Below are positions 17,920 through 25,783 of a stretch of DNA of 64,000 nucleotides, one piece after another; within the stretch, counting starts at the first letter, position 1, and each line of letters opens with the position of its first letter. The position numbers and the translations under genes are program-made. The notes beneath the pieces are model-generated. The model saw nothing but the letters and a program-made list of their open reading frames with translations, searched no databases and was not told where the DNA came from. The stretch covers positions 434,001 to 498,000 of the forward strand of contig NZ_WRXL01000002.1 of assembly GCF_010119195.1 (NCBI RefSeq). The letters are read 5' to 3'. Source of the DNA: Haloarcula salina. GTDB taxonomy: Archaea > Halobacteriota > Halobacteria > Halobacteriales > Haloarculaceae.

Positions 17920-17920
17920 T
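17907..17920 (+). repeat. attL core (14 bp)
   Basis: CCCGGCGAGTCCAT, spanning the end of the T-arm and acceptor stem of tRNA-Ala plus one base. The same 14 bases recur at 35054-35067. Confidence 0.9.
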
Positions 17921-18068
17921 TGAAATAAACCGTCGTGGGGAATTCACCCCCGATGGCGGTACAACTTCTAACGACGCTGATTTCGGCACTTCCAAGTCTG
18001 CGTCGACTCCCTCACGAAAAAGAGAGCGTCTAGACTCTCAACGCGGCCCACCGCCGTCCGGCGATTCC

Positions 18069-18167
18069 GTGAGGGAGTGGCGGGCGCTCTGCTACTACTG
18101 CGGGCTTCCCATCAACCACGACAGCCAGCCGTGTCCGGCTCTGCAAGACGGGGTGTGCCGCCCATGA
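18069..18167 (+). CDS. Small Cys-rich (zinc-binding) protein, provirus left end
   Basis: The GTG at 18069 gives 32 residues: CYYC, then C and C in PCPALQDGVC, i.e. four cysteines in zinc-ribbon style spacing. The stop overlaps the next ATG by four bases (ATGA). The frame is open back into the tRNA, so the true start is uncertain; the part before 18069 does not look coding. Such tiny zinc proteins are common in haloviruses; role unknown. Confidence 0.45.
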   Translation: MREWRALCYYCGLPINHDSQPCPALQDGVCRP

Positions 18168-18718
18168 GCCGCGCGAGTCGTGGCTGGCAATCGAGCGACG
18201 ACCTCCCCGGCCAGATCGGCGGCCCGCCGACGCTGTCCATGCCCGACGACTGGACGCTGTCGACGGCGTGGGAGCGCGCCCAGACCGAGAGCGACCGAGG
18301 CGGCGCTATCAACGACGCCGAGCGTGTCGTCTACCTCAGTGGCGGGGACAGCACTCACCGCGTTCTGTGGGCGCTTACGGGCCGCACGCTCGCCGCTGAA
18401 TGCGACTGCGCCGGCTACCAGTACCACGGCGAGTGGTGCGCTCACGTCGCCTCACTGTGGTGGCAGTGGGTCCGTGGCGGGATCGTCGTCACGCACCTCG
18501 ACACCGGCCGCCAGTACCCAGCGCCACCAGCGTGGCTCCGCCTTGACGACGACCCGACCGCCTTCGACCACCTCACTCCTGCCGAACTCGACGCCTACCT
18601 GACCTGCGAACTCGGGAGCCTCGGCGTTCGGGAGTACGCTCGTCTCTCCGGTCGCTCGCCCGGTACGATCGGGAACCTGCTTGCATCTGCCCGTGACGGG
18701 ATGGAGGGCCGCCGATGA
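18164..18718 (+). CDS. SWIM zinc-finger protein
   Basis: 184 residues. The SWIM motif C-x-C-x(n)-C-x-H is visible near residues 85-101 (CDCAGYQYHGEWCAHV), preceded by VLWALTGRTLAAE as in other haloarchaeal SWIM proteins. The C-terminal part ends in a helix-turn-helix-like stretch (VREYARLSGRSPGTIGNLLA) resembling a sigma-70 region 4 or XRE recognition unit, which suggests DNA binding. Starts and stops overlap neighbours (ATGA at both ends). Likely an early or regulatory viral gene; substrate unknown. Confidence 0.78.
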   Translation: MSRASRGWQSSDDLPGQIGGPPTLSMPDDWTLSTAWERAQTESDRGGAINDAERVVYLSGGDSTHRVLWALTGRTLAAECDCAGYQYHGEWCAHVASLWWQWVRGGIVVTHLDTGRQYPAPPAWLRLDDDPTAFDHLTPAELDAYLTCELGSLGVREYARLSGRSPGTIGNLLASARDGMEGRR

Positions 18719-18861
18719 CGCGCCCGCACGCCCGCCCGCTAGCGCGAGACCTTCCGGCGACCCCACGGGGGGCTGTCCTACAAGTACCAACATCGGCGAC
18801 CATCACCGCGCTGTATGGGGATTCGGCCCCGTCTTACGAGGAGGTGGCTAGTCAGACATGA
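18715..18861 (+). CDS. 48-residue hypothetical protein
   Basis: ATG overlaps the SWIM gene's stop and its own TGA overlaps the next ATG (ATGA both times). This double overlap is the main support. It is Pro/Arg-rich at the start (MTRPHARPLARDLPATPRG), with an acidic end (SYEEVASQT). No recognisable domain. Confidence 0.5.
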   Translation: MTRPHARPLARDLPATPRGAVLQVPTSATITALYGDSAPSYEEVASQT

Positions 18862-19313
18862 CCGGCGGTTCCCAGCTCCACGAGGAGACCGGCAGTGACA
18901 AGATCACGTTCCGACTGCCGACCCACCTGAAGGAACAGTTCAAGGAGCAGGTCGACAACATGAGCGCCGACCTCGAAAACTACGTACGCCGCACGGTCTC
19001 GGAGCCGACCGAGGACGGGGGCGTGAAACCCTACGCCGACCCCGACGACCGAGACCTCGCCGTCGCCTACCGGACGCTGTGCAAGAAGCGCTCCACGAGC
19101 GGTATCGTTCGGGGCGAGACCGCCAAGCGGGCACTGGCGCAAGCCGTCGACAACGTCGATCAGAAAGACGCTCAGCGCCTTCTCAACCGACTGGCGAAGC
19201 GTGGGTACGTCCACCTACAGAACGGGATTCCGCCGAGCGATTACATGGCTGTCCACGTTCGGCCGTTCTCCCGACACGACCCCGCTCAGGGAGGTGTGAA
19301 AGCCAATGTGTGA
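18858..19313 (+). CDS. Ribbon-helix-helix plus winged-helix-like regulator
   Basis: 151 residues. Residues 13-50 read as a ribbon-helix-helix unit (DKITFRLPTHLKEQFKEQ followed by ADLENYVRRTV). The C-terminal part has a predicted winged-helix arrangement (RGETAKRALAQAVDNVDQ, then LLNRLAKRGYVHLQNG) where the last strand pair forms the wing. Two DNA-binding folds in one small protein suggest a viral transcription regulator. Coupled to both neighbours by overlapping codons. Domain calls by eye. Confidence 0.7.
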   Translation: MTGGSQLHEETGSDKITFRLPTHLKEQFKEQVDNMSADLENYVRRTVSEPTEDGGVKPYADPDDRDLAVAYRTLCKKRSTSGIVRGETAKRALAQAVDNVDQKDAQRLLNRLAKRGYVHLQNGIPPSDYMAVHVRPFSRHDPAQGGVKANV

Positions 19314-20040
19314 GCAGTCTGTGAGCGGTACTGACCGAATCCTTCACCTCTTCGCAGATACTGGAATCGAGGACGAAGTGCTGCACACGTTCGGCGACGT
19401 GACGCGGGTCGGAATCGACCCGGAGCCGAACCCGTTCAGCACCGTTATCCAGGCCGACGCCTGCGACCCGCCGCTCAACGGCGGATTTGACCTAGCCTTC
19501 GCACACCCGCCGTGCCAGCGATGGAGTGTCGCCACAGAAGGCGGTGGCGGAGACCCGGAGGACCACCCGGACCTCATCAACGAGGCGCGCGAGGTTTGCG
19601 AGCGGCTGGCCGACCACTACGTCATCGAGAACGTGCGAGACGCCCCGCTTCGGGATCCGGTAGTCATGTCTGGCGGTCAATTCGGGCTGCCGATTCACTA
19701 CCCGAGAGCCTTCGAAACGTCGTTCCCTATTGACCACCCGAAGCCCGTTCCCAGATGGTCGCCGGACGTTGGCCCGCTCGCCGAACAGGGTAAGTCGGGG
19801 AACGCCTGGGTCGGTCGAAACGTCGGCTGGCGGCTGGCAAAGGGCTACGGCCACGACTGGCCCGCTCGACCGCTGAAGCGCCACGGAATACCGGCGGCGT
19901 ATATCCGACGGCTGCTGTACTGGTGGCTGGCGGCCCGAAACGGCGATACCAGGCCTAAACAGTCTCGATTAGTCGCAGCGACTGACGGCGGAAACGACCA
20001 CAGTCTACAAGCGGACATTAGCCAGTCTAGCGACACGTAG
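19306..20040 (+). CDS. C5-cytosine DNA methyltransferase-like protein
   Basis: 244 residues. Motif IV with the catalytic Cys is clear (FAHPPCQRWS), and motif VI is YVIENVRDA. The SAM-binding motif I region is degenerate (ILHLFADTGIEDEVL has no GxG), and no QxRxR motif VIII or large target-recognition domain is present, so it is shorter than typical C5 enzymes. It may protect viral DNA from host restriction, or be a divergent or inactive relative. Last gene of the left module; its stop is followed by a 100-bp AT-rich regulatory gap. Confidence 0.65.
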   Translation: MCEQSVSGTDRILHLFADTGIEDEVLHTFGDVTRVGIDPEPNPFSTVIQADACDPPLNGGFDLAFAHPPCQRWSVATEGGGGDPEDHPDLINEAREVCERLADHYVIENVRDAPLRDPVVMSGGQFGLPIHYPRAFETSFPIDHPKPVPRWSPDVGPLAEQGKSGNAWVGRNVGWRLAKGYGHDWPARPLKRHGIPAAYIRRLLYWWLAARNGDTRPKQSRLVAATDGGNDHSLQADISQSSDT

Positions 20041-20061
20041 CTATCCGGCTACAGTCGCCTT

Positions 20062-20128
20062 GGTTATTTATTAACCTATTAACTAAGCAACAGGTTTTAT
20101 TTCTAGTACTTCCGTCCGTTCTGACGGA
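20062..20128 (+). promoter_or_regulatory. Promoter/operator region of the long viral operon
   Basis: Between the methyltransferase-like gene and 20142. It holds GGTTA-TTTAT-TAACC (20062-20076), the 9-mer ATTAACTAA (20078-20086), which recurs in the repressor intergenic region at 33239-33247, a T-rich TATA-like stretch near 20095-20103, and TCCGTC-CGTTCT-GACGGA (20111-20128). The arrangement suggests a repressible promoter driving the rightward operon; binding is inferred. Confidence 0.5.
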
Positions 20129-20141
20129 GGACTACTGACGA

Positions 20142-21290
20142 GTGACAGAGCGAATTGAGTATGGTACGAAAGCGACCGCAGACGCCGCCAGAAATCGACA
20201 CAGCGAGTACCTGTGTACTGACGACGATAGGCGACTGAAAACTGTCGCATACAGCAGCGACACACCCGACAGCGTACTCGAAACGGAACGACTAGAAGCG
20301 GCCGACGGCCGGGCCGAGCGAGAGGACGGCCCCGGACAAGTACCGCTTTCCGAGTCCGAGAAGGACCGAATCGACTTCTCGCAGGAGCGGGCCAACGTCC
20401 CCCACGCCAAAGCGGTGAAAGGTATCGCACAGGCCGAGGGCGTCGAGGACTGGGTGAGTTACTACGACGGGACGTTGACCGTCGACGAACACCGCGAGGT
20501 GATGGCCGACGCCGCGACCGAGAGCGGGAAGCGGTCGGCCGACGAAAGCGCTGACGAGAAAGCAGGACGAGCGGCGCGAGCGGCCCAGTCGAACCAGTGT
20601 GACCACGCCCAAGGGCACTGTGAGAACGGCGACCCCGAAGCCTGCGAATTCCTGTCTCAGACCTGCGGCTACTCCGAGCAGGAGATCGCGCAGTTCGTCG
20701 ACGAGAGTCAGCCCGACCGGAGCGAGCAGCAGGAACTTGTGACGGTCGGCGGTGGCGACTACCCGGAGATGGAAGTACGACCGGAGACAGCCGGCGCTCT
20801 CCGGCGCGGTTGGCAGGGGTACAAAGCGGGTATCTCAGACCTCGAAGCGGCGCTATCGCAAAGCCGCGAAGCGGTCATCAACGCCCGGCAGGCGTGGCAA
20901 GCGATCAACCGGATTCGGGAAGCCAACGGTCAGGAGCCGATGCACCCCGACCGGCTGCATACGCTTCTCGATGCGCTCGATGGGATGCCCGGAAGCATCC
21001 CGACTGTCAGAACGCTGGATCACTTCGACCAGGAGGGAGCGACCGACCCGGCCGAGGTAATCGAGACCGACGACCAGCGCACGCTCTCCGGCGAGCGAGC
21101 GGACGACCAAGCGCGATTGGCTGATGGTGAGCGCGGTGAGCAGGGGCAGGGAGAGGTGGTCGACGTATCTGAGGAGAATCCCGGCGGTCTGCTGGCCGAT
21201 GAGCGCGCTCAGACCGCCGGTTCGGGTGAGACAGAGCAGCAGATACCGGACGCCTTCGCGGTTGCTGAGGGCGGTCAGGAGACACTATGA
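20142..21290 (+). CDS. Provirus protein with Cys/His motif, unknown function
   Basis: 382 residues from a GTG, first gene of the long rightward operon. Highly acidic and Glu/Gln/Ala-rich. A compact Cys/His cluster near residues 155-180 (CDHAQGHCENGDPEACEFL and a following TCGYSEQEI) could bind zinc. A helical segment near 225-290 (KAGISDLEAALSQSREAVI) may form coiled coil. The C-terminal 80 residues look disordered. No replication, polymerase or capsid motif that I recognise. As the largest viral protein it is a candidate for replication or virion assembly. Confidence 0.72.
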   Translation: MTERIEYGTKATADAARNRHSEYLCTDDDRRLKTVAYSSDTPDSVLETERLEAADGRAEREDGPGQVPLSESEKDRIDFSQERANVPHAKAVKGIAQAEGVEDWVSYYDGTLTVDEHREVMADAATESGKRSADESADEKAGRAARAAQSNQCDHAQGHCENGDPEACEFLSQTCGYSEQEIAQFVDESQPDRSEQQELVTVGGGDYPEMEVRPETAGALRRGWQGYKAGISDLEAALSQSREAVINARQAWQAINRIREANGQEPMHPDRLHTLLDALDGMPGSIPTVRTLDHFDQEGATDPAEVIETDDQRTLSGERADDQARLADGERGEQGQGEVVDVSEENPGGLLADERAQTAGSGETEQQIPDAFAVAEGGQETL

Positions 21291-21841
21291 ACGGACCAGA
21301 ATGCCCCGCAGAGGGGTGCGACTACAACGAGAACGGTGAGAAAAGCAAGCAGAGCGTCCGGCGACACATCAACGCGAAGGCCGACGACGCTCACAGCGAC
21401 GTGCAAGCACTCAGGAGCGCGCTGAACCGCCCCGATGAAGGGGAACAGAACGGTGCTGAGGGCGCTCCCGACGACACCGAGGACGACGAGCAGGACGAAG
21501 CGGCGCAAGAGGGCGCTGAAGTGGACGAAAACACCGAAACAGAGCAGCAAGAGATGGACCAATCAAGCGAGTACGAGCAGCAGGTCGTCGCCACTACGGG
21601 CGAGGAGAGCACCGACGAGGGGACCGAAACCGAGGGACAGCAGGGGAATCAGACCAACCAGACGACCAGCGGTCGAGGGGTCCCTGTACTGCCCCTGATG
21701 GCCGGTCTTGTCCTGCTCGTCGTGCTCGCTATCGCCCTCTCCGGTGGTGACGACCAGCCGACTGAGGTAGAGAGCGAAGTCGTCGAAGATACCGACGCCG
21801 AGCCGGTCGTTGACGACCCCGAACCGGAGGTGGCATGGTGA
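21287..21841 (+). CDS. Zinc-finger and single-TM acidic protein
   Basis: 184 residues. N-terminal C2H2-like unit (CPAEGC, then H31 and H-type positions in RRHINAKADDAH). A long acidic linker (residues 45-130) leads to one transmembrane segment near 137-157 (PLMAGLVLLVVLAIAL) and a short acidic C-terminus. Probably a virion internal-membrane protein; the finger suggests it contacts DNA or another protein. Overlaps both neighbours. No family recognised. Confidence 0.68.
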   Translation: MNGPECPAEGCDYNENGEKSKQSVRRHINAKADDAHSDVQALRSALNRPDEGEQNGAEGAPDDTEDDEQDEAAQEGAEVDENTETEQQEMDQSSEYEQQVVATTGEESTDEGTETEGQQGNQTNQTTSGRGVPVLPLMAGLVLLVVLAIALSGGDDQPTEVESEVVEDTDAEPVVDDPEPEVAW

Positions 21842-22377
21842 GCGAAGCAGTCACCGAGGAGACCAGCGACGAGGCCACCGAAGAAGCGCCGGACATCGAC
21901 CCCGACGAGCAGGCCGAAATCTCGCTCGATGACCTCGATGTAGACCCGGACGAGGTAGAGGAGCAAGCGGGGGCAGGAAACGACGAGAGCGAACCGGACG
22001 AGGAAACGGACACGGACGAGCAAGGAACCGACGAGACGGCGAGCCAGCCGACGACGCCCGACGGAGAGACGTGGGGCGACCAGTACGTCTCGCTGCTGGC
22101 ACTTCTGCTCGGAGAGATCGCCGAATCGACCGAGGGTGAACCGGGCAAGACAGCCGAGGACATCGAGGAGTTGGCCCGCGCTCCCCCGGTCAAACTGGAC
22201 GACTCGGTGGACCGCTGGCTACAGGAGGCCGGGATGGGGCAGGACATCCCGCCCGGCAAAGCCGTGGCACTCGGTACAGCCGGTCTCGTCGCGGTGGTTC
22301 TGCTGACCGAGACCGACGTAGCGAGCGACCTGATGGACGGACTGAGCGACCAACTGAGCGGTGCAGACCTATTCTAA
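21835..22377 (+). CDS. Acidic single-TM provirus protein
   Basis: 180 residues. The first 75 are very acidic and probably disordered. A more structured part follows (YVSLLALLLGEIAEST; VDRWLQEAGM) with a hydrophobic segment near 145-162 (AVALGTAGLVAVVLL). Likely a virion or assembly protein associated with the internal membrane. The start overlaps the preceding stop; a GTG three bases later is equally possible. Confidence 0.65.
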   Translation: MVSEAVTEETSDEATEEAPDIDPDEQAEISLDDLDVDPDEVEEQAGAGNDESEPDEETDTDEQGTDETASQPTTPDGETWGDQYVSLLALLLGEIAESTEGEPGKTAEDIEELARAPPVKLDDSVDRWLQEAGMGQDIPPGKAVALGTAGLVAVVLLTETDVASDLMDGLSDQLSGADLF

Positions 22378-22381
22378 GACC

Positions 22382-22957
22382 ATGATGGGCAAAATCAAGC
22401 AGATTCAAGAAGCAAAGCACGAGATCGAGAACCCTCACGAGAGCGACCGACTCCGCGCTCTGGCCGAGATACTGGCCGAAATCGAGACAGCACAGCGTGA
22501 CGCCGTCATGGACCAGCGAGAGGCGGCGGGTATCGACCCCGACGACGGCCGTGAGCGAATTGACAAGGAGGCGCGGACCAGCGAGATTCTGGACCTCGTC
22601 GATGGCTACGGCCCCGGTGGGCGGCCGCTCTCCGAGGTGTGGCTGGCACGGTGCGCCGAGATCGACGGTGACCCGGCGGCGCTCTCTCACTACGCCGCGA
22701 TGGACGGCGACCAGTGGGAACAACAGATCGAGCGATGGGCCGACACCTACCGTAACAGCGCCGGGGAGATCGACGCGACCGACCGGGACCTGGCCGACCA
22801 TCACATCAGCAAGAAGTGGGGTGTCTCGCTCCCCGAGTTCGAGCGCATCGTCGTCGAGTTCGACCCGTCCGACGCGCTTGAGGACCTGCTGGCCGGTCCG
22901 TCCGAGGCGACTGAACGGGCCATCAAAGCGAACACGGAGGCACTGGCAGAAGCGTGA
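22382..22957 (+). CDS. Hypothetical provirus protein before the packaging ATPase
   Basis: 191 residues from the first of two adjacent ATGs. Mostly helical, soluble and acidic (IKQIQEAKHEIENP; LRALAEILAEIETAQRD). The frame extends back to 22361 inside the previous gene, but the ATG at 22382 follows the stop directly. The GTGA overlap couples it to the packaging ATPase, so a packaging accessory or vertex role is plausible but unproven. Confidence 0.66.
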   Translation: MMGKIKQIQEAKHEIENPHESDRLRALAEILAEIETAQRDAVMDQREAAGIDPDDGRERIDKEARTSEILDLVDGYGPGGRPLSEVWLARCAEIDGDPAALSHYAAMDGDQWEQQIERWADTYRNSAGEIDATDRDLADHHISKKWGVSLPEFERIVVEFDPSDALEDLLAGPSEATERAIKANTEALAEA

Positions 22958-23754
22958 ACCTCGCGTTTGTCGCACAGAGCGGCTGGGGCAAATCGTACCA
23001 CGCTCAGGCGTGGATGGAGAGCAACGCCAGAGAGTACGAGGCCCTCGTCGTGATGGACTACTGCGCGGAGTATCGTGGGTTGGTCAAGGCGGGTCTTGCC
23101 GACCATCTCATCGTCGGCCCGCTCGAAGCCCAGTTGTCGGTCTCGGACTGGATGCAGGTCCTACAGGCCAACCCTCACATCGTGCTGGAACGGCACAAGG
23201 CGGAAATCGGGACCGACCGCTGGCGGGAAATCTGCACCCGCATCGCGTCGGCCGTCCGCCGCCTCGACCGGGATCAGCTCGTCGTCGTCGACGAAGCCCA
23301 CTTCGTCGCACCGCAGCGCCAGAAGCTCCCGCAACCGGTGAAGGAACTGGCGACGACCGGTCGGGGAGCAGGCACGTCGACCATGTGGGTCACACAGCGT
23401 ACGGCAGAGATCGACAAGACGATTCTCACGCAGTGTCAGGCCCGGATGATAGGCGGCTTCGACGGCGGAGAGATCGGGCCGCTGGCCGGTTCGATCCAGT
23501 ACCCGGCTGACCTGCACGACCCCGGTGCTGACCTCCCTCCGTCCCGTGTCCCCGATGAACTGCTTCCGACCGGCAGGGAGCGGCCTTCGTCGCTCCAGAA
23601 GCACAAGGACGAAAGCGGTTCCATCACCGGCACAGAGTGGATATACAGTGACGACGACGGCGAGCGTCAACGGGTCAATACGGGTCGTGTCTCGATGAAT
23701 AGTACACACTACGGAAGCGAAGGGAACGACCTCAACGCACCAGAATACGCATGA
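22954..23754 (+). CDS. Genome-packaging ATPase (HerA/FtsK-like, A32-type)
   Basis: 266 residues. It begins almost at the Walker A motif (AQSGWGKS, residues 7-14), with Walker B near 109-116 (LVVVDEAH), and a sensor or arginine-finger region (MWVTQRTAEIDKT). The lone P-loop with an immediate N-terminal start is usual for packaging ATPases of the PRD1/SH1 type viruses. Start is a GTG overlapping the previous stop. It lies three genes before the two candidate capsid genes, as in SH1. The C-terminal 70 residues look flexible. Confidence 0.85.
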   Translation: MNLAFVAQSGWGKSYHAQAWMESNAREYEALVVMDYCAEYRGLVKAGLADHLIVGPLEAQLSVSDWMQVLQANPHIVLERHKAEIGTDRWREICTRIASAVRRLDRDQLVVVDEAHFVAPQRQKLPQPVKELATTGRGAGTSTMWVTQRTAEIDKTILTQCQARMIGGFDGGEIGPLAGSIQYPADLHDPGADLPPSRVPDELLPTGRERPSSLQKHKDESGSITGTEWIYSDDDGERQRVNTGRVSMNSTHYGSEGNDLNAPEYA

Positions 23755-23891
23755 TGACACAGATAACCCTACGCGGCGACGACAGCGACCGATTCGAGGA
23801 AGCCCGCGAGCGCATCGACCGCGACCTCCCCGGTAGCACTCCGAATAACGCTGAAGTGGTCCGCATCCTGATGGACGACTCCCAGTACTGA
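23751..23891 (+). CDS. 46-residue ribbon-helix-helix-like protein
   Basis: ATG overlaps the ATPase stop. The sequence opens with a strand (TQITLRGDD) followed by two helices (DRFEEARERID; NAEVVRILMDD), the pattern of small RHH/CopG proteins. It may regulate the capsid genes or bind packaged DNA. After its stop the short gap 23892-23937 contains a T5 run (near 23921) that could act as a weak terminator. Confidence 0.6.
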   Translation: MMTQITLRGDDSDRFEEARERIDRDLPGSTPNNAEVVRILMDDSQY

Positions 23892-23937
23892 CCGAAGCAT
23901 CTCGAAGCGACCCGCTCCGATTTTTCGTCGGTTCTTG

Positions 23938-24231
23938 ATGGTAGACCCCGGTAAACGGCGGGAATGCATGGATTTTGGTAATGCAATGTCGACGCTCGCA
24001 TCCGAGGACTACGTCGTAGACGTGGCCCTCGTGGTTGCCGGGTTCGTCGGCCCCGCAGTCGTCAAGTACGGAGTCGAGACCAAGATGGGCAAGAACCTGC
24101 CCGACGAGGCGTACGGCGCAACCGTCGCGGTCGGCGGCGCTCTCTACGGCGGAGAGGGCCGGAAGGTCGCGCTCGGTGGCGGTGTCCACGTCGTGGAGGC
24201 CCTTCGAGAGCGATTCACGGGAGGTAACTGA
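23938..24231 (+). CDS. Small membrane protein, VP12-like position
   Basis: 97 residues from the ATG at 23938; ATGs at 23968 and 23986 would give shorter forms starting MDFGN or MSTLAS. Hydrophobic stretches VDVALVVAGFVGPAVVKYG and AYGATVAVGGALYGG suggest one or two membrane passages. In SH1 a small membrane protein (VP12) sits between the ATPase and VP7, and this gene has the same size class and place. Assignment is by synteny, not by detected homology. Confidence 0.62.
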   Translation: MVDPGKRRECMDFGNAMSTLASEDYVVDVALVVAGFVGPAVVKYGVETKMGKNLPDEAYGATVAVGGALYGGEGRKVALGGGVHVVEALRERFTGGN

Positions 24232-24761
24232 TGTCCGAGGACCTATTCGCGTCTGAGGGCAGCACGGCCGAGGCGGTCACGGTCGCACAGAACGCGCCGG
24301 CCAGCCCCCGGCCGACGCCGATTCTCGAAATCACGCCGGAGCGCGGCCAGTTCCTCCGGTTCCTCAACTACGTCGCTCAGGGCGAGCAGGACGGCATGCC
24401 CGTCTACATGGACCTGCGCGACTCCAACGGCGACCCGCTCCCGACCAACACTTCGCTGTACTTCGCGGTCGAACCGAGCGGCCACGAAAGCACGATGAAG
24501 GTCTCGGAGGTGCTGAAGAACATCAGCCAGTACGTCAAGCTGGGCATCTCCGACCAGCGCAACGTGGACAACATCGACAGTGTGAAGATCGAGCTTCAGG
24601 CCCCGGAGAACGCCCCGAACGGCGGCGATTCCGTGCCGAAGATCGACGTACGCGACATCGACACGCTGTACCTCATGTGCGACTCAGCCGCCCAAATCGA
24701 CTGGTCGCAGTCCGAGCTCTACATCGAGAGCAACGCCGTCGAGCAGCACGGACGGAGGTAA
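24231..24761 (+). CDS. Candidate small major capsid protein (VP7-like)
   Basis: 176 residues, close to SH1 VP7 (about 185). A short flexible N-terminus leads into a strand-rich single domain (ILEITPERGQFLRFLN, VYMDLRDSNGDPLPTN, SVKIELQAPEN, VRDIDTLYLMC), compatible with a single jelly roll. A strong ribosome-binding sequence (GGGAGGT) lies just before the ATG, more obvious than for most neighbours, as expected for an abundant virion protein. Followed immediately by the second capsid candidate. Structure inferred. Confidence 0.75.
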   Translation: MSEDLFASEGSTAEAVTVAQNAPASPRPTPILEITPERGQFLRFLNYVAQGEQDGMPVYMDLRDSNGDPLPTNTSLYFAVEPSGHESTMKVSEVLKNISQYVKLGISDQRNVDNIDSVKIELQAPENAPNGGDSVPKIDVRDIDTLYLMCDSAAQIDWSQSELYIESNAVEQHGRR

Positions 24762-24765
24762 ACCG

Positions 24766-25491
24766 ATGGGTCTGATGAATCGACTGGCCGACGCTCGACG
24801 CCAGCCCGGCCACATCACGCCCGACGAGATGGACAAGTCCGTCAACTCGCAGGGCCAGCGGTCCCGAATCGGCCGCTACCGGGCCACCACGGCCCACATG
24901 CTCCGCGAGGGGCGAGGCAACCCGCTCAAGATCGCCGTCCCCGCCTACGAGTCGTTCACGACTGACGGGACGGCTGACAACACCGAGACGTTCAACCTCG
25001 CCCACTCGGTCACTGACACGCCGGTCACGCAGCCGGTCGTGGTCTGGCTCGACGGGGCGTACTACGGGACGCCCGACGCGGTGGACTTCGACGCTGATAC
25101 CATCGACGTGACCGACTCGGGGACCGCAAGCAACGTTCACGTCTACTACATCAGTGACGCGGCCGCCTCTCTCGAAATCCGCAAGGCGGCGAGCAACGCC
25201 GACACCGGCTCGCAGCGGGTCTATACGGGCAACCTCGGTCTGATTCACGAGGCCCCGCAGATCGAGCAGCCCGAGTACCTGCGGCTCAACCAGACGCCGC
25301 TTCACCCGTGGATCGGCACCGACATGACCGTCGACGTCTACCTCGACGCGCCGTACACCGTCCGCTGGACGGACAACGACGGCGACGGGACCGAGCCGAC
25401 GAACGCACTCCTGCACGTCCCCGCCATGATCGGCCAGAGTGAGATCAGCGGACTCACCTCGGCGGTCGGGGCGGACATGGGACGGCAGTAA
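24766..25491 (+). CDS. Candidate large major capsid protein (VP4-like)
   Basis: 241 residues, near SH1 VP4 (about 232). Basic N-terminal arm (NRLADARRQPGHITPDEMD), then a strand-rich domain (NPLKIAVPAYESFT, QPVVVWLDGAYYGTPDAVDF, VHVYYISDAAASLEIRKA, TVDVYLDAPYTVRWTDND). The pairing of two consecutive single-barrel proteins after a packaging ATPase is the hallmark of Halopanivirales. A GGAGG ribosome site precedes the ATG. With its partner it would build the hexagonal capsomers. Confirmation needs a structure-based comparison. Confidence 0.78.
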   Translation: MGLMNRLADARRQPGHITPDEMDKSVNSQGQRSRIGRYRATTAHMLREGRGNPLKIAVPAYESFTTDGTADNTETFNLAHSVTDTPVTQPVVVWLDGAYYGTPDAVDFDADTIDVTDSGTASNVHVYYISDAAASLEIRKAASNADTGSQRVYTGNLGLIHEAPQIEQPEYLRLNQTPLHPWIGTDMTVDVYLDAPYTVRWTDNDGDGTEPTNALLHVPAMIGQSEISGLTSAVGADMGRQ

Positions 25492-25506
25492 GAGAGCCTT
25501 TTACCC

Positions 25507-25782
25507 ATGATTTCGGTAGAAGCTACGCCCGTTTGGGAGGAGGGACAGCACCCGGCCAGCGGCGGCAACAGCGGACAGAGTGGGGGAACCACCATGTCCG
25601 TCACGTCGACCGAGACCGACGCCGACGCGGTGGCCGGCAGTAACAGCGAGACGAACGGGCCGCTCACGGCCCACGTCGCACAGTCCGAGTGGACGACCGA
25701 CGACGTGATGATGGCGCTCTCGGCGCTGAACGTCCTGATGTTCGCCGCCCTGCTGTACCTGACCGTCGAGGGGGGTGCCTGA
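25507..25782 (+). CDS. Small single-TM virion protein candidate (VP13-like position)
   Basis: 91 residues. The first 60 are acidic, Ser/Thr/Gly-rich and probably exposed; the C-terminal MMALSALNVLMFAALLYLTV is a transmembrane helix. SH1 also has a small membrane protein right after VP4. An internal ATG at 25594 would give a 62-residue form. Likely part of the internal membrane. Confidence 0.65.
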   Translation: MISVEATPVWEEGQHPASGGNSGQSGGTTMSVTSTETDADAVAGSNSETNGPLTAHVAQSEWTTDDVMMALSALNVLMFAALLYLTVEGGA

Positions 25783-25783
25783 G

